Notes: generated by a model not told the origin, from the sequence alone. 63,200 bases of DNA from Rhodovarius crocodyli (GCA_945901085.1 CAMDJV010000020.1:1-63200); one strand, 5' to 3'; positions 1 through 9,779 are shown, counted from the first letter of the stretch. Numbers and translations are program-made.

Positions 1-500
1 GTGGTGGCGCGAAAGCCGGAAAGCCGCTCGCACATATCAATATGCGCGGTGCCGAAGCGATAGGCATAATCCTTGCCGCCAGGCCCCAGCAGCGCCGGCA
101 TGGCCACCCCCAGGGCGAGGGCGCGGTAGCGCAGCACCGGCAGGTCAAACCCCATGGTGTTGAAGCCAATCAGCACCGGCTGCTGGCGAAAACTGGCCTC
201 CAGCCCAGCCAGCATCTCGGCCTCGCTCAACTCATCGGTGCTGCGGGCGCGAATGCGGGTCACCTGCCAGGGCGATTGCGGCCCCTCCCGCTCGGCCCGC
301 AACACCCCAACCACGCAAATGCGATGCAGCACCGGCTTGAGGAACACCGTGGCCGGGTCCTGCCCCTCCCGCGCATAACGCGCACCCAGCGTGGCGCGCA
401 GCGCGGCGGTATCCAGCCCAGCGCCCGCCTCGCCCAGCAAAGCGCGGCCGGCATCGAGGTCAGGCAGGGTCTCGAGATCAAGAACGAGAAGCTGTTCCAT
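1..500 (-). CDS. 3'-5' exonuclease, PolB-exonuclease-like (3' end cut off by window edge)
   Basis: The first 166 residues are present; the rest lies beyond base 1. The N-terminus reads LVLDLETLPD, a DEDD-superfamily Exo I motif (Asp and Glu as metal ligands), and about residue 110 has IGFNTMGFDLPVLRYRA, matching the Exo II region of the predicted PolB-like exonuclease family (DNA_pol_B_exo2). It would remove nucleotides from 3' ends of DNA in the cytoplasm. It starts 24 bp after the lpxC stop on the same strand and may be the last gene of that transcript. The family assignment comes from motif reading; the catalytic C-terminal Asp is outside the window. Confidence 0.7.
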   Translation of the reverse strand, partial: MEQLLVLDLETLPDLDAGRALLGEAGAGLDTAALRATLGARYAREGQDPATVFLKPVLHRICVVGVLRAEREGPQSPWQVTRIRARSTDELSEAEMLAGLEASFRQQPVLIGFNTMGFDLPVLRYRALALGVAMPALLGPGGKDYAYRFGTAHIDMCERLSGFRAT

Positions 501-524
501 CAGGCCAGGCCTGCTGGGGTGGCG

Positions 525-1460
525 TCAGGCCGCGACGGTGAGCGAGGCGCGCGCGCCATTGGCCACGGCATGGCCATTGGTGAAGCGCCAGGCCGTGCTA
601 TCGGCAAACAGCGCCAGCAGCAGGCGGTTGTTCAGCGCATGGCCGGTGCGGCTGCCCACGAAGCGCGCGGCCAGCGGCGCGCCGGCCAAAGCCAAATCCC
701 CCACCACATCGAGCAGCTTGTGGCGGACGAATTCATCATGGCTGCGCAGGCCGCCGGGGTTGAGCACCAAGGGGCCATCCACCACCACGGCATTGTCCAG
801 GCTGCCGCCCAGCGCCAGGCCGGCGGCGCGCAGGCGCGTCACATCCTCGGCCAGGGTAAAGGTACGGGCGAGGGCCAATTCTTCGCGGAAGCTCGCGGGA
901 GAGAGGCGCAGCGCCATCTTCTGCCGGCCGATGGCGCTGGCGGAAAAATCAATGGCGAGTTCCGCCTCAAAGACGGTGCCGTTGATGGGGTGCAGCTCGG
1001 CCCAGGCAGCATCGGGGCCATCACCATCGCTGACCCGGATGGAGCGCAGCACCTCAATGCTGCGGGCCATGCCGATCTGGGCGGTGACGCCCGCGCAATC
1101 GATCAGGAACTGAAAAGGTTCGGCCGAGCCATCGAAGATGGGCACTTCCGGCCCATCAATCTCCACCACCGCATCATCCACGCCCTGGGCGGCGAGTGCC
1201 GCCATGACATGCTCCACAGTGCCCACCCGGGCCTCGCCCAGGCCCAGAACGGTGCAAAGACGGGTATCAACCACATGGTCATGCAGCGCTGGGATTTTGA
1301 CATCCAGATCGGTGCGATGGAAGACAATTCCATCACCCGAGGCGGCAGGTGCCAGGCTTCCGCGTATCTGAATACCGGAATGCAGGCCGATCCCGGCAAA
1401 GCCGATCCGGGTCTTCAATGTCCTGCGCCGACCGGCACCAGAAGCGACATAACCGTCCAT
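525..1460 (-). CDS. lpxC: UDP-3-O-acyl-N-acetylglucosamine deacetylase LpxC
   Basis: Zinc-dependent deacetylase for the committed step of lipid A synthesis. The start region RRRTLKTRIGFAGIGLHSG is the family's N-terminal signature; HVMAAL (zinc His), DGSAEPF and HKLLDVVGDLALAG (zinc His and Asp) follow in order. From the ATG at 1460 the protein has 311 residues, close to the E. coli length of 305. An in-frame ATG at 1550 would add 30 residues with no counterpart in the family, so I prefer 1460. Position after ftsZ is the usual end of the dcw cluster, but here a glycosyltransferase gene separates them. Confidence 0.95.
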   Translation of the reverse strand: MDGYVASGAGRRRTLKTRIGFAGIGLHSGIQIRGSLAPAASGDGIVFHRTDLDVKIPALHDHVVDTRLCTVLGLGEARVGTVEHVMAALAAQGVDDAVVEIDGPEVPIFDGSAEPFQFLIDCAGVTAQIGMARSIEVLRSIRVSDGDGPDAAWAELHPINGTVFEAELAIDFSASAIGRQKMALRLSPASFREELALARTFTLAEDVTRLRAAGLALGGSLDNAVVVDGPLVLNPGGLRSHDEFVRHKLLDVVGDLALAGAPLAARFVGSRTGHALNNRLLLALFADSTAWRFTNGHAVANGARASLTVAA

Positions 1461-1670
1461 CAGAAACCCTGTCCCGGTGGGCGTAGGGGGCGCCCGTTTT
1501 TCACAGAAAGCCGGCTGAGGGAACCGAGCCTCCATTAAGATATGTTTCATGACAGGTGAGGCGGCATACCGCCAGTCAAGCCTTGTTTCGCAATATTACC
1601 GTATAGGGACTTGTTTTTATTGATAAATTGGCAAATATTTTCGCCTTGAATTCGCCATATTTTCCTTGAT
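1461..1670 (-). promoter_or_regulatory. AT-rich gap upstream of lpxC, probable promoter region
   Basis: This gap between the glycosyltransferase stop and the preferred lpxC start is AT-rich from about 1575 to 1670, in sharp contrast to its surroundings. It carries a small palindrome GGCGG-cata-CCGCC at 1560-1573. On the minus strand TTGACT occurs just before that palindrome, but no convincing -10 is correctly spaced. The base composition suggests that lpxC has its own promoter; I cannot place it exactly. Confidence 0.35.
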
Positions 1671-2711
1671 TTACGCATCCTCTCGCATCAATGGTATGCG
1701 CGCCAGGAATGCCTGCCATTTTTCACCAATGGCTGGCATGCCGAATTGCCGAATGGCGGCGGCCCTGCCGGCCGCGCCGAGCCGCGCGGCCAAGGCGTGA
1801 TCAGCGAGCAGCGCACGCAGCGCGGCCGCGGCCTCGCGCGCATCGCGCACCAGCAGGCAATCCACGCCCGGGGTGATGATCTGGCCGATCTCCCAATAGG
1901 CATGGCCATGGCCGGCGGCGGCGGGGTCCATCACCACCACAGCAATGCCCGCCATCCAGGCCTCGATAAAGTTCAGCGTATAGGGCAGTGCCAGGCCCGA
2001 GCAGTAAAAATAGGCCCGGCAGTCGCGCAGCAACTCGCGCTGCTTCTGCCAATCCACGCCGCCAATCACCCCCTCAAAGGGCGGGTTGGAGCGCCCGCCC
2101 AGCCATGCCGGCAGGCCATGGACGGATTGCCGCCACAATTGGAACTCCGCCGGGTAACGCTGCTCGAAGGCGGCGGCGAAGCTGAGCACCTGCGCCAGCC
2201 CGCCCTGCCAGGGCTCGAATTCGGCCGGGTTCTTGCCCAGATGAATTAGCGCATCGGCACCGGCATAGCCTGTCTGCGCCGCCTCGGCCGCAGCATAGCG
2301 CACCAGCCGCACGCCTTCGCCCCGCAGCCGCGCATGGTCTTGCTCGAAGACATCAAGGCCCTGGCCAATGGTGCGCAGGATGATGGGCCGGGTGCGCAGC
2401 GCCGCCCAGTTGCGGTCAATGGCGGGCCAGAGAAACATCACGATGGTGGCATCGAATAATGCGATGAATTCCGCCGTGAGATGCAGGCTGTGCAGAATGT
2501 CACGAACATCAAAGCGGCAGCCCGTGGCATAAAAAGCCGCGCGCAGGGCAGGCAGGCCGGGGCCGAGGTCGATCTCCGGCCTCAGCCGGCCTTCATCCAG
2601 TGCCGGCCCGAAATAATGGCCCAGGGGGAAGACCTCATGCCCCAGGCCATGCAGCATTGTAATGTCATCGAACTCAGCCGGCTCGTGTACCGAAATATAA
2701 AGCAGACGCAT
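1671..2711 (-). CDS. Glycosyltransferase, GT4-like (GT-B fold), inserted between ftsZ and lpxC
   Basis: 346 residues from the ATG at 2711 (MRLLYISVHEP). A TTG at 2747 is possible but adds residues with no Rossmann start. The C-terminal half has the GT-B donor-site pattern: LNFIEAWMAGIAVVVMDP, then GVDCLLVRDAREAAAALRALL and ARLGAAGRAAA, as in retaining GT4 enzymes. The N-terminal half is not strongly diagnostic. No membrane segment is evident, so it is probably cytoplasmic. It begins 36 bp after the ftsZ stop on the same strand and is probably read from the ftsZ transcript. Donor and acceptor sugars cannot be told; a role in envelope glycosylation is inferred only from context. Confidence 0.7.
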   Translation of the reverse strand: MRLLYISVHEPAEFDDITMLHGLGHEVFPLGHYFGPALDEGRLRPEIDLGPGLPALRAAFYATGCRFDVRDILHSLHLTAEFIALFDATIVMFLWPAIDRNWAALRTRPIILRTIGQGLDVFEQDHARLRGEGVRLVRYAAAEAAQTGYAGADALIHLGKNPAEFEPWQGGLAQVLSFAAAFEQRYPAEFQLWRQSVHGLPAWLGGRSNPPFEGVIGGVDWQKQRELLRDCRAYFYCSGLALPYTLNFIEAWMAGIAVVVMDPAAAGHGHAYWEIGQIITPGVDCLLVRDAREAAAALRALLADHALAARLGAAGRAAAIRQFGMPAIGEKWQAFLARIPLMREDA

Positions 2712-2747
2712 GGATCGGCCGTAGCCGATCACGCCAGTCGCCGTCAA

Positions 2748-4217
2748 TCAGTTGGATTGGCGGCGCAGAAAGGCGGGGATGTCCATCTCATCCTGCGCGG
2801 CCGGACGGGCGAGCGGGCGAGGGTTGCTGATCGGCTCCAGCCGCGGGGCCGGGGCCTCGGCCGCGGCGGGCATCTGCCGCTTCATCAGCCCCGTCACATT
2901 GCGGAACATACCGCGGAAACCCGCCGGCGGCTGGGGTTCGAAGGATTGCGGCTGGCGCTCCGGCGGAGCCTCGCGCTGATACACCGGCTGGGGCGCGGGC
3001 ATGGGCATCGGCTGGAGCAATTCCTGCTCCACAGGTGCTGCCTGCAGCTGCGGCGGCGCCTGATGTTGCACGCCGCTCATATTGGAGGCGGCGCGCAGAA
3101 CACCCGGGCCATTGCCCAGCACCGTGCTCGGCCGGCGCGGCATCATGGCGGCCGGGCTCTGCGTGGGTGCGGCGCGGGGCACCGGCGGCGGCGTTACCAG
3201 CGAGAGCCTCGGCGCGGGCTCCGGCGGGGCAATGGTATTGGCCACCGCCAGATCAATACCGGTGGCGACGACGGAGACGCGCACGCGGCCATTCAGCGTT
3301 TCATCGATGGAGGAGCCGAAGATGATATTCGCCTCGTCATCCACTTCCTTGCGGATGCGGTTCACCGCCTCATCCACCTCGAAGAGGGTGAGGTCATAAC
3401 CACCGGTGAGGGAGATCAGAACCCCCCGCGCCCCGCGCATAGAGGTGTCTTCCAGCAGCGGGTTGGAGATGGCGGCTTCGGCGGCCTTCACGGCGCGTTC
3501 ATCGCCCTCGGCCTCGCCGGTGCCCATCATCGCCTTGCCCATCTCCGCCATCACGGTGCGGATATCGGCGAAGTCGAGATTCACCTGGCCGGGATTGACC
3601 ATCAGGTCGGTCACGCCCTTCACGCCCATATACAGGACATTATCGGCCATCTTGAAGGCCTCGGCGAAGGTCGTGCGCTCATTGGCCAGACGGAAGAGGT
3701 TCTGGTTGGGGATCACGATCAGCGTATCGACGAATTGCTGCAATTCCTCGATGCCCTGATCGGCGGCGCGCTTGCGCTTGGCACCCTCGAAATCGAAGGG
3801 CTTGGTCACCACGCCCACGGTCAGCACATTGCGCTCACGCGCCATGCGGGCGATGACCGGCGCGGCCCCCGTGCCCGTGCCACCGCCCATGCCGGCGGTG
3901 ATGAACACCATGTGGCAGCCCTCGATATGACGGGCGAGTTCGTCGGTCGCTTCCTCGGCGGCGGCGCGGCCGATCTCGGGCTTGGCGCCAGCGCCAAGGC
4001 CCTGGGTCAAATGCGGCCCAAGCTGCACCCGCCTTTCGGCCCGGCTATGCACCAGCGACTGGGCATCGGTATTGGCGACGACGAATTCCACGCCCTCCAA
4101 ACCCAAGGCGATCATATTGTTGACGGCATTGGTTCCACCGCCGCCCACGCCGATCACGGCGATGCGGGGGGAAAAATCCGTATGTTGGGCCACGGGTAGC
4201 GTGAGATTCAGGGTCAT
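2748..4217 (-). CDS. ftsZ: Cell division GTPase FtsZ
   Basis: 489 residues. The tubulin-like GTPase core (about 15-320) has [13 protein letters not shown] near the start, the signature [15 protein letters not shown] at about 110 and the synergy loop [11 protein letters not shown] near 208. A proline, alanine and glutamine-rich linker of about 130 residues follows, ending in the conserved C-terminal peptide DIPAFLRRQ that binds FtsA and other anchors. It polymerises into the Z-ring. The 125-bp upstream gap is the first non-overlapping junction of the dcw cluster and carries a DnaA box and two GANTC sites, so ftsZ is likely transcribed partly on its own. Confidence 0.98.
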   Translation of the reverse strand: MTLNLTLPVAQHTDFSPRIAVIGVGGGGTNAVNNMIALGLEGVEFVVANTDAQSLVHSRAERRVQLGPHLTQGLGAGAKPEIGRAAAEEATDELARHIEGCHMVFITAGMGGGTGTGAAPVIARMARERNVLTVGVVTKPFDFEGAKRKRAADQGIEELQQFVDTLIVIPNQNLFRLANERTTFAEAFKMADNVLYMGVKGVTDLMVNPGQVNLDFADIRTVMAEMGKAMMGTGEAEGDERAVKAAEAAISNPLLEDTSMRGARGVLISLTGGYDLTLFEVDEAVNRIRKEVDDEANIIFGSSIDETLNGRVRVSVVATGIDLAVANTIAPPEPAPRLSLVTPPPVPRAAPTQSPAAMMPRRPSTVLGNGPGVLRAASNMSGVQHQAPPQLQAAPVEQELLQPMPMPAPQPVYQREAPPERQPQSFEPQPPAGFRGMFRNVTGLMKRQMPAAAEAPAPRLEPISNPRPLARPAAQDEMDIPAFLRRQSN

Positions 4218-4342
4218 GCGAGTTCTCCGTCCGATCTTTGTTTAGGGCGCTTTTGCGAGTCGAGTCTGCCCCATGCCGGGGAATTTCACCGTGTTGCACC
4301 TTATCCACAGGATTTAGGTCTGTGGCGTTACCGTCTTGCTCA
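4218..4342 (-). promoter_or_regulatory. ftsZ upstream control region: DnaA box and double GANTC
   Basis: This ftsA-ftsZ gap contains TTATCCACA at 4301-4309, an exact match to the strong DnaA-box consensus, 84 bp before the ftsZ ATG. Two abutting GANTC sites, GAGTCGAGTC, lie at 4257-4266, about 40-49 bp before the ATG. GANTC is the CcrM methylation target in alphaproteobacteria. A purine-rich CGGAG precedes the start codon. In Caulobacter, ftsZ transcription responds to cell-cycle regulators including DnaA and CcrM/GcrA, so the sites make functional sense; the actual -35/-10 could not be placed. Confidence 0.6.
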
Positions 4343-5644
4343 TCACCACCACCGGCGGAGCAATTCGCCGAGCCGCCGAAGGGCACCAGGCTCGCTGGGC
4401 GCCTGCCCCAAATCGATGACCGGGCGGCCATGCCCACCAGCCCAATGCATCAGCCCAACAGCGGTGGAAAAAGAGGCTCCGGAAACTGTTTCCGGTAACC
4501 CGCGCACCTGGCGCGGGCGGGCGATGCGAATCTGGCCGATTGGCCGGTCCAGCACCCGCGATGCGAGTTCGCTCACGCCGATCAACTGGCTCGCGCCGCC
4601 CGTCAGCACGATGCGCCGCGTCATATCCCGCGGTAGGTCGGCATTTTCCAGCCGGTCGCGCAGGATTTCGAAGGTTTCTTCAACGCGCGGACGGATGATG
4701 GAGGTGATCATCCGCCGCGGCACTCGGGCCAGATGCTCCTCCGTCTCGCCCACTTGCGGCACGGGCAGCATCTCGCCGCGGTCATCGCCCTCCAACGCGC
4801 TGCCATGCATCGTCTTCAGCCGCTCGGCATGGGCGATGGGGGTGGAGAGAACGCGGGCGAGGTCGTTGGTCACCTGCCAGCCACCAATGGGCAGTTGCGC
4901 GGTATGGGCCAGGTGGCCATCGGCAAATACGGCGAGTGAGGTGGTGCCGCCGCCCATCTCGATGATGACGGTGCCCAACTCCGCCTCATCCTCATCAAGG
5001 CAGGCAAGGCCGGCAGCGAAGGGGGCGCAGACCACCTCCTCCACATCGAGGTCGCAGCGGCTGAGGCATAGCGCGAGGTTGGAGAGCGCATTCTCCGCCG
5101 CATCGACAACATGCAGCCGCGCCGAGAGCGTATCGCACACCATGCCGCGCGGGTCGGGCACGCCAGGCGTTGCATCCACCGTGAAGCCCAGCGGCAGGGC
5201 ATGCAGCACCGAGCGGCCCTCAGCCTCGGCCCGCCTGCGGCCCTCATGGAGCATGGCGCGCAAATCGGCTTCCGTCGTCGCGCGGCCGCCGATGGGCCAT
5301 TGCACATTCTGGCTGCGGCTGGCCGGCTGGCCGCAGGAGAGGTTGACGATGACGCCGCGGAGCTGAACGTCGGCCATCTCCTCGGCCTGGGCGACGGCGG
5401 CGCGGATGGCCAATTCCGCCGCTTCGAGGTCGATGATCGAACCCGCCTTGACGCCCACCGCCTTCTGCCAGCCAAAGCCCAGCGCGCGCGGCGTGCCATC
5501 ACCCTCGATGCGGCCGATGACGCAGACGATCTTCGTCGTGCCGATATCCAGCACGCCGAAACTGCCCGAGCGCGCACCGCGCCGGCGCTGGCCGCGCGCG
5601 GGCAATTCGCTGGCGGGGGGCGTGAAGCGGACCAGTTGGTTCAT
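4343..5644 (-). CDS. ftsA: Cell division protein FtsA (actin-like Z-ring anchor)
   Basis: 433 residues. Actin/Hsp70 ATPase fold: phosphate-1 loop GVLDIGTTKIVCVIG at about 29, the phosphate-2 region IEMGGGTTSLAVF at about 230 and the adenosine motif RRIVLTGGASQLIGV near 342. FtsA tethers FtsZ to the inner membrane through a C-terminal amphipathic helix; the end here (LGELLRRWW) is arginine, leucine and tryptophan-rich, as expected. The start overlaps the ftsQ stop by four bases (ATGA), implying coupled translation. Confidence 0.96.
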   Translation of the reverse strand: MNQLVRFTPPASELPARGQRRRGARSGSFGVLDIGTTKIVCVIGRIEGDGTPRALGFGWQKAVGVKAGSIIDLEAAELAIRAAVAQAEEMADVQLRGVIVNLSCGQPASRSQNVQWPIGGRATTEADLRAMLHEGRRRAEAEGRSVLHALPLGFTVDATPGVPDPRGMVCDTLSARLHVVDAAENALSNLALCLSRCDLDVEEVVCAPFAAGLACLDEDEAELGTVIIEMGGGTTSLAVFADGHLAHTAQLPIGGWQVTNDLARVLSTPIAHAERLKTMHGSALEGDDRGEMLPVPQVGETEEHLARVPRRMITSIIRPRVEETFEILRDRLENADLPRDMTRRIVLTGGASQLIGVSELASRVLDRPIGQIRIARPRQVRGLPETVSGASFSTAVGLMHWAGGHGRPVIDLGQAPSEPGALRRLGELLRRWW

Positions 5645-6552
5645 CCGCGGGTGCTCCGGACTTGGGTCGGGTTGGTGGGCGGGGTCGTGGCGCTGGGGGC
5701 GGGGTTCATCCGCACCACCAGGCGGTCAGGCAGGCGCATATCGACGGCGGCGAGCGGGCGGTCGAGCAGCCGATCGCGCGCGTGGAGTTCAACAAGGCGG
5801 GTGATGGCCGCTGCCTCCTGCCCCTCGGGCAGCAGGATATCGGCGCCACCCATCAGGCGCAGGTTCCACCGCCGTTCGGAGACACGCACCGCGGCTTCGA
5901 CCCTGCCGGCCAGGCTTGGTTGTGCACGCAACAGATCGATGATCCCCGCCGCCCCGGCATTGGCGCCCAGGCCCACCACCAGCGGCAGCGGCCCGAAGGC
6001 GCCCACATTGTTGGACTGCATCACCCGCCCCTCGCGGTCGATGATGGAAAACTGGCCCTCACGCTGCCAGATGGCGAAGGCGCGGCGTTCTTTGATGCGA
6101 ACGATGATGGTGCCAGGCAGCCGGCGCTCCACATGCGCGGTCTCGATCCAGGCCGAGGCCTGCAGCCGCGCGCGCGCCTCGGCGGGTGAGAAGCCCAGCG
6201 TCGCATCGCCACGTTTGACGCCCAACGCCGCCTCGAAGATGTCGCGCGGGGTGTATTCGCGCCCCTCCACGCGGACCTCCTGCACGGTAAAGCCGATGCC
6301 GGTGTCGCTGATGGCCGAGGCCAGGCCACGCAGCCGCGCCGCCGGGTCGGCCGCCAGCACCGCACCGATGATGAGCGCGCAGGCGGCAAGGCCACTCAGC
6401 CCCAGCAGGAGCGGGCGCAGCAGGTGCCGCTGCCGGCGCAGCCACAGCTTGGTGCCGCTGGGCCGCTGCGCGCCGGGGCTTGGCTTTGTCGCCCGCGCGC
6501 GGGCCGCGATGGGCTCACGCGTGGCGGGGCGGGCGGGTGGCTTAGCCGCCAT
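5641..6552 (-). CDS. ftsQ: Cell division protein FtsQ
   Basis: 303 residues from the ATG at 6552, which lies inside the ddl 3' end (11-bp overlap). An upstream ATG at 6597 would add 15 residues. A basic, proline-rich cytoplasmic tail is followed by one membrane segment (LLLGLSGLAACALIIGAVLA), then a POTRA domain (VQEVRVEGREYTPRDIFEA) and the FtsQ beta domain (TIIVRIKERRAFAIWQ). It links the FtsBL subcomplex to the early divisome in the periplasm. Order ddl-ftsQ-ftsA is the classical one. Confidence 0.95.
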   Translation of the reverse strand: MAAKPPARPATREPIAARARATKPSPGAQRPSGTKLWLRRQRHLLRPLLLGLSGLAACALIIGAVLAADPAARLRGLASAISDTGIGFTVQEVRVEGREYTPRDIFEAALGVKRGDATLGFSPAEARARLQASAWIETAHVERRLPGTIIVRIKERRAFAIWQREGQFSIIDREGRVMQSNNVGAFGPLPLVVGLGANAGAAGIIDLLRAQPSLAGRVEAAVRVSERRWNLRLMGGADILLPEGQEAAAITRLVELHARDRLLDRPLAAVDMRLPDRLVVRMNPAPSATTPPTNPTQVRSTRG

Positions 6553-7462
6553 GGCGTGCCTCCTCCACCAGCCAGCGGCAGAGTGCGGGGAAGGCAATGC
6601 CGCAATGTGCCGCCTGTTCGGGCAGCAGCGAGGTGCGGGTCATGCCCGGCTGGGTATTCACCTCCAGCAACACCAGCCGGCCCGGCTCGCCCGCCGTATC
6701 ATCATAGCGGAAATCCGCGCGCGAGACGCCGCGGCAGCCCAGCGCCTGATGGGCGGCCAGGGCCACCTCCATCGCCTGCTGCGCGATGGCCGGGTGCACC
6801 GCAGCGGGCAGGCTATGGCGACTGCCACCCTCGGCGTATTTCGCCTCGTAATCATAGAAGGCGAGGGAGGTCTCGATCTCGGTGATGGTGAGCGCGCGGT
6901 CGCCCATCACGGCCACGGTCAATTCCCGGCCGGGGATGAATTCCTCCGCCATGATCCGGCTGCCATGCGTCCAGGCCCGGGCGATATCAGCCCGGCGATT
7001 ATCGCCCTCGCCCAGGATGGAGACGCCCACCGAGGAGCCCTCATTGACCGGCTTGAGCACATAGGGCCGGGGCAGGGGGTCTGCCGCCTCCAGCGCTTGG
7101 GCGCTCACCTCGCTATGGCGCGCCACCGGCAGGCCATGGGCGGCAAACAGCGCCTTGGCCGCCGCCTTGTCCATCGCCAGGGCGGAGGCGCGCACGCCCG
7201 AATGGGTATAGGGCAGGCCCAGCCAATCCAGCACGCCCTGGATGCAGCCATCCTCGCCAAAGCGCCCATGCAGGGCATTGAACACCGCATCGGGGCGCGG
7301 GGTGGTCAGCGCCGTCACCAGCGCCCCCAGATCGCCACCCACATCAATGGCGCGGGGCGAAAAACCCGCCTCGGCCAGGGCGGCCATCACCTGCGCGCCG
7401 GTGTTGAGGCTGACCTCGCGCTCGGCGGAAATGCCGCCCAGCAGGACCGCGATGTCCTTCAT
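6542..7462 (-). CDS. ddl: D-alanine--D-alanine ligase
   Basis: 306 residues, the same as E. coli DdlB, from the ATG at 7462 that overlaps the murB stop (ATGA). The N-terminus has the signature VLLGGISAEREVSLNTG; the ATP-grasp parts include YVLKPVNEGSSVGV and, near the C-terminus, RADFRYDD and LLEVNTQPGMT, which supply Mg and substrate ligands. It joins two D-Ala residues with ATP to make the dipeptide that MurF adds to the precursor. Confidence 0.97.
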   Translation of the reverse strand: MKDIAVLLGGISAEREVSLNTGAQVMAALAEAGFSPRAIDVGGDLGALVTALTTPRPDAVFNALHGRFGEDGCIQGVLDWLGLPYTHSGVRASALAMDKAAAKALFAAHGLPVARHSEVSAQALEAADPLPRPYVLKPVNEGSSVGVSILGEGDNRRADIARAWTHGSRIMAEEFIPGRELTVAVMGDRALTITEIETSLAFYDYEAKYAEGGSRHSLPAAVHPAIAQQAMEVALAAHQALGCRGVSRADFRYDDTAGEPGRLVLLEVNTQPGMTRTSLLPEQAAHCGIAFPALCRWLVEEARHGG

Positions 7463-8352
7463 GCCGCCACCCCCAGCCGGGCGATTTCCCATTGCAGGTC
7501 AACCCCGCAATGGGCGCGCACCCGCGCGCGCACCGCTTCGCCCAGGCTTTCGATATCGGCGGCCGTGGCGCCACCCAGATTGAGCAGGAAATTGCAGTGT
7601 TTCTCACTCACCTGCGCCGCACCCAGGCGCATGCCGCGGCAGCCGGCGGCATCGATCAGGGCCCAGGCCTTTTGGCCTTCCGGGTTGCGGAAGGTGCTGC
7701 CGCCGGTGCGGGCGCGAATGGGTTGCGTCGCCTCACGCGCGGCGCGGATTTCCGCCATGCGCGGGGATGCATCGCCGGGTTGCGTGCGCAACCGTGCGCG
7801 AACCACCACCGCGCGCGGCGGCAATGCGGCATGGCGATAGGCCAGATGCAGCGCCGCGGCGGGCAGGCGGAGCACGCCCTCGGCGGTGGCCAATTCCACC
7901 CAATCCAGCGCGTCCTTCATCTCGGCGCCATAGGCGCCGGCATTCATCGCCACCGCACCACCGATGCTGCCTGGAATGCCGGAGAGAAACTCCAGCCCGA
8001 TGCGCCCGACGGCGGCGGCATGTTCGGCCACCGTTGCATCGAGCGCCGCGGCCCCGGCCACGATGCCGCCCTCCTCCACCACGATATCGGCAAAGCCGCG
8101 CGCCAGGCGCAGCACCACGCCAGGGATGCCACCATCGCGGATGATGAGGTTGGAGGCAGCGCCGATCACCGTAAGCGCCGTGGCGGCGGGCAGGCCCGCC
8201 AGGAGGTCACATAAATCCTGCGCATCGGCCGGCCGCACCAGCCATTCCGCCGGGCCGCCGACGCGAAACCAGGTGAAGGGCGCCAGCGGCACCCCCGCCT
8301 GCACGCGGCCGCGAATGGCGGGAATGGCCTGGGTGATCGGCTGCATCCTCAT
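7459..8352 (-). CDS. murB: UDP-N-acetylenolpyruvoylglucosamine reductase MurB
   Basis: 297 residues from the ATG at 8352, which forms an ATGA overlap with murC; earlier in-frame starts lie within murC. FAD-binding motifs are [13 protein letters not shown] and [27 protein letters not shown] carries the catalytic Ser; the C-terminal NFLLN and VDLQWEI regions match type II enzymes. It reduces the enolpyruvyl group to the lactyl ether of UDP-MurNAc with NADPH in the cytoplasm. Confidence 0.97.
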   Translation of the reverse strand: MRMQPITQAIPAIRGRVQAGVPLAPFTWFRVGGPAEWLVRPADAQDLCDLLAGLPAATALTVIGAASNLIIRDGGIPGVVLRLARGFADIVVEEGGIVAGAAALDATVAEHAAAVGRIGLEFLSGIPGSIGGAVAMNAGAYGAEMKDALDWVELATAEGVLRLPAAALHLAYRHAALPPRAVVVRARLRTQPGDASPRMAEIRAAREATQPIRARTGGSTFRNPEGQKAWALIDAAGCRGMRLGAAQVSEKHCNFLLNLGGATAADIESLGEAVRARVRAHCGVDLQWEIARLGVAA

Positions 8353-9779
8353 GCCCGCCGGCTCGTGTAATTCGGCCCCTGCAGCGCTGCCAGTTTTTCC
8401 GGCAACGCATGCGCCCAATTGGTGATGGTGCCCGCCCCCAGAAAGACCACGTAATCGCCAGGTTTGGCGATGGCATGGATCATATCAGGCAGCGTCTCCG
8501 CCCCCGGCAGCGGCACCACCGAGCGATGGCCGCGCGCGCGCAACCCATCCACCAGCGCATCCTTGTCAAAGCCCTCGATCGGCGCTTCGCCCGCGGCATA
8601 GACATCGGCCACGATCACCGTGCCGGCATCATTCATGCACTTGCAGAAATCCTCGAACAGCGCCTCAAGCCGGCTGTAGCGATGCGGCTGCACGACCGCG
8701 ATGACATCACGCGCGCCGGCCTGGCGCGCCGCCTTCAGCACAGCGGCAATCTCCACCGGGTGATGGCCGTAATCATCGATGATGGTGATGCCACCCACCT
8801 CACCCACCCGGGTGAAGCGGCGCTTCACACCCTTGAAGCCGGCGAGGGCGGCGCGGATCGTATCCTCCGGCACATCCATCTCCACCCCCACCGCAATGGC
8901 AGCCAGGGCGTTCTGCACATTATGCGCGCCCAGCATCGGCAACCGGAAGGGTTTGAGCGTGCGCGCCCGGCCGGTGGCGCGGTCCTGCACCACCACCTCG
9001 AAGGTGGCGCCGAGGCGGTCGGTCAACATCTTCTCCGCCCGCACATCGGCCTGGGGGGAGAAGCCGTAGGTCACAATGCGCCGGTCCAGATGCGGGATCA
9101 TCGCCTGCACATCCGGATGATCCACGCAAAGCACCGCAAAGCCATAGAAGGGAATATTGGAAACGAATTGCCGAAAACCCTCGCGCATCGCCTCGCCGGT
9201 GCCCCAATGGTCGAGATGCTCCGGGTCCATATTGGTGACGATGGCCACCGTGCTGGGCAGGCGCAGGAAGGAGCCGTCGCTCTCATCGGCCTCCACCACC
9301 ATCCATTCGCCGGCACCTTGGCGGGTATTGGTGCCATAGGCGTTGATGATGCCGCCATTGATCACCGTGGGGTCCAGCCGGGCGGCTTCCAGCACGGCGG
9401 CAACAAGGCTGGTGGTCGTGGTCTTGCCATGGGTGCCGCCGATGGAGATGGCCCATTTCAGCCGCATCAACTCGGCCAGCATCTCGGCCCGGCGCACCAC
9501 CGGCAGCATGCGAATGCGCGCGGCCTGAACCTCGGGATTGTCCTTCTTCACCGCGGTCGAGACCACAACGACCTGGGCGGTGCCCAGATTCTCCGCCGCA
9601 TGGCCAATGGTCACTGCAATGCCAGCGGCGCGCAGCCGGGCGATATTCGCCCCCTCCGCCATATCGCTGCCCTGCACGGAGTAGCCCAGATTGTTCAGCA
9701 CCTCGGCAATGCCCGACATCCCAATGCCGCCAATGCCGACAAAATGGATGGTGCCGATGGAGAGCGGTAGCGCGCGCAT
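8349..9779 (-). CDS. murC: UDP-N-acetylmuramate--L-alanine ligase MurC
   Basis: 476 residues, typical for the family. The N-terminal Rossmann motif is [15 protein letters not shown]; the Mur-ligase P-loop is [14 protein letters not shown] at about 112; [10 protein letters not shown] and VQPHRYSR mark the central and C-terminal domains. It adds the first stem-peptide residue, L-Ala, to UDP-MurNAc with ATP. Its ATG shares one base with the murG stop (TAATG-type overlap). Confidence 0.98.
   Translation of the reverse strand: MRALPLSIGTIHFVGIGGIGMSGIAEVLNNLGYSVQGSDMAEGANIARLRAAGIAVTIGHAAENLGTAQVVVVSTAVKKDNPEVQAARIRMLPVVRRAEMLAELMRLKWAISIGGTHGKTTTTSLVAAVLEAARLDPTVINGGIINAYGTNTRQGAGEWMVVEADESDGSFLRLPSTVAIVTNMDPEHLDHWGTGEAMREGFRQFVSNIPFYGFAVLCVDHPDVQAMIPHLDRRIVTYGFSPQADVRAEKMLTDRLGATFEVVVQDRATGRARTLKPFRLPMLGAHNVQNALAAIAVGVEMDVPEDTIRAALAGFKGVKRRFTRVGEVGGITIIDDYGHHPVEIAAVLKAARQAGARDVIAVVQPHRYSRLEALFEDFCKCMNDAGTVIVADVYAAGEAPIEGFDKDALVDGLRARGHRSVVPLPGAETLPDMIHAIAKPGDYVVFLGAGTITNWAHALPEKLAALQGPNYTSRRA

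Noticed and set aside
42-1538. Long plus-strand open frame opposite lpxC and the exonuclease
   Set aside because: Spans two recognised minus-strand genes, has no domain or ribosome site and is rich in His, Gln, Arg and Ala, as expected of an antisense shadow in GC-rich DNA.
2481-4199. 572-codon plus-strand frame opposite ftsZ
   Set aside because: Antisense of a certain ftsZ; His/Gly/Arg-rich with no recognisable domain.
5111-7840. 909-codon plus-strand open frame
   Set aside because: Runs antisense through ftsA, ftsQ, ddl and murB, all securely identified; composition is that of a shadow frame.
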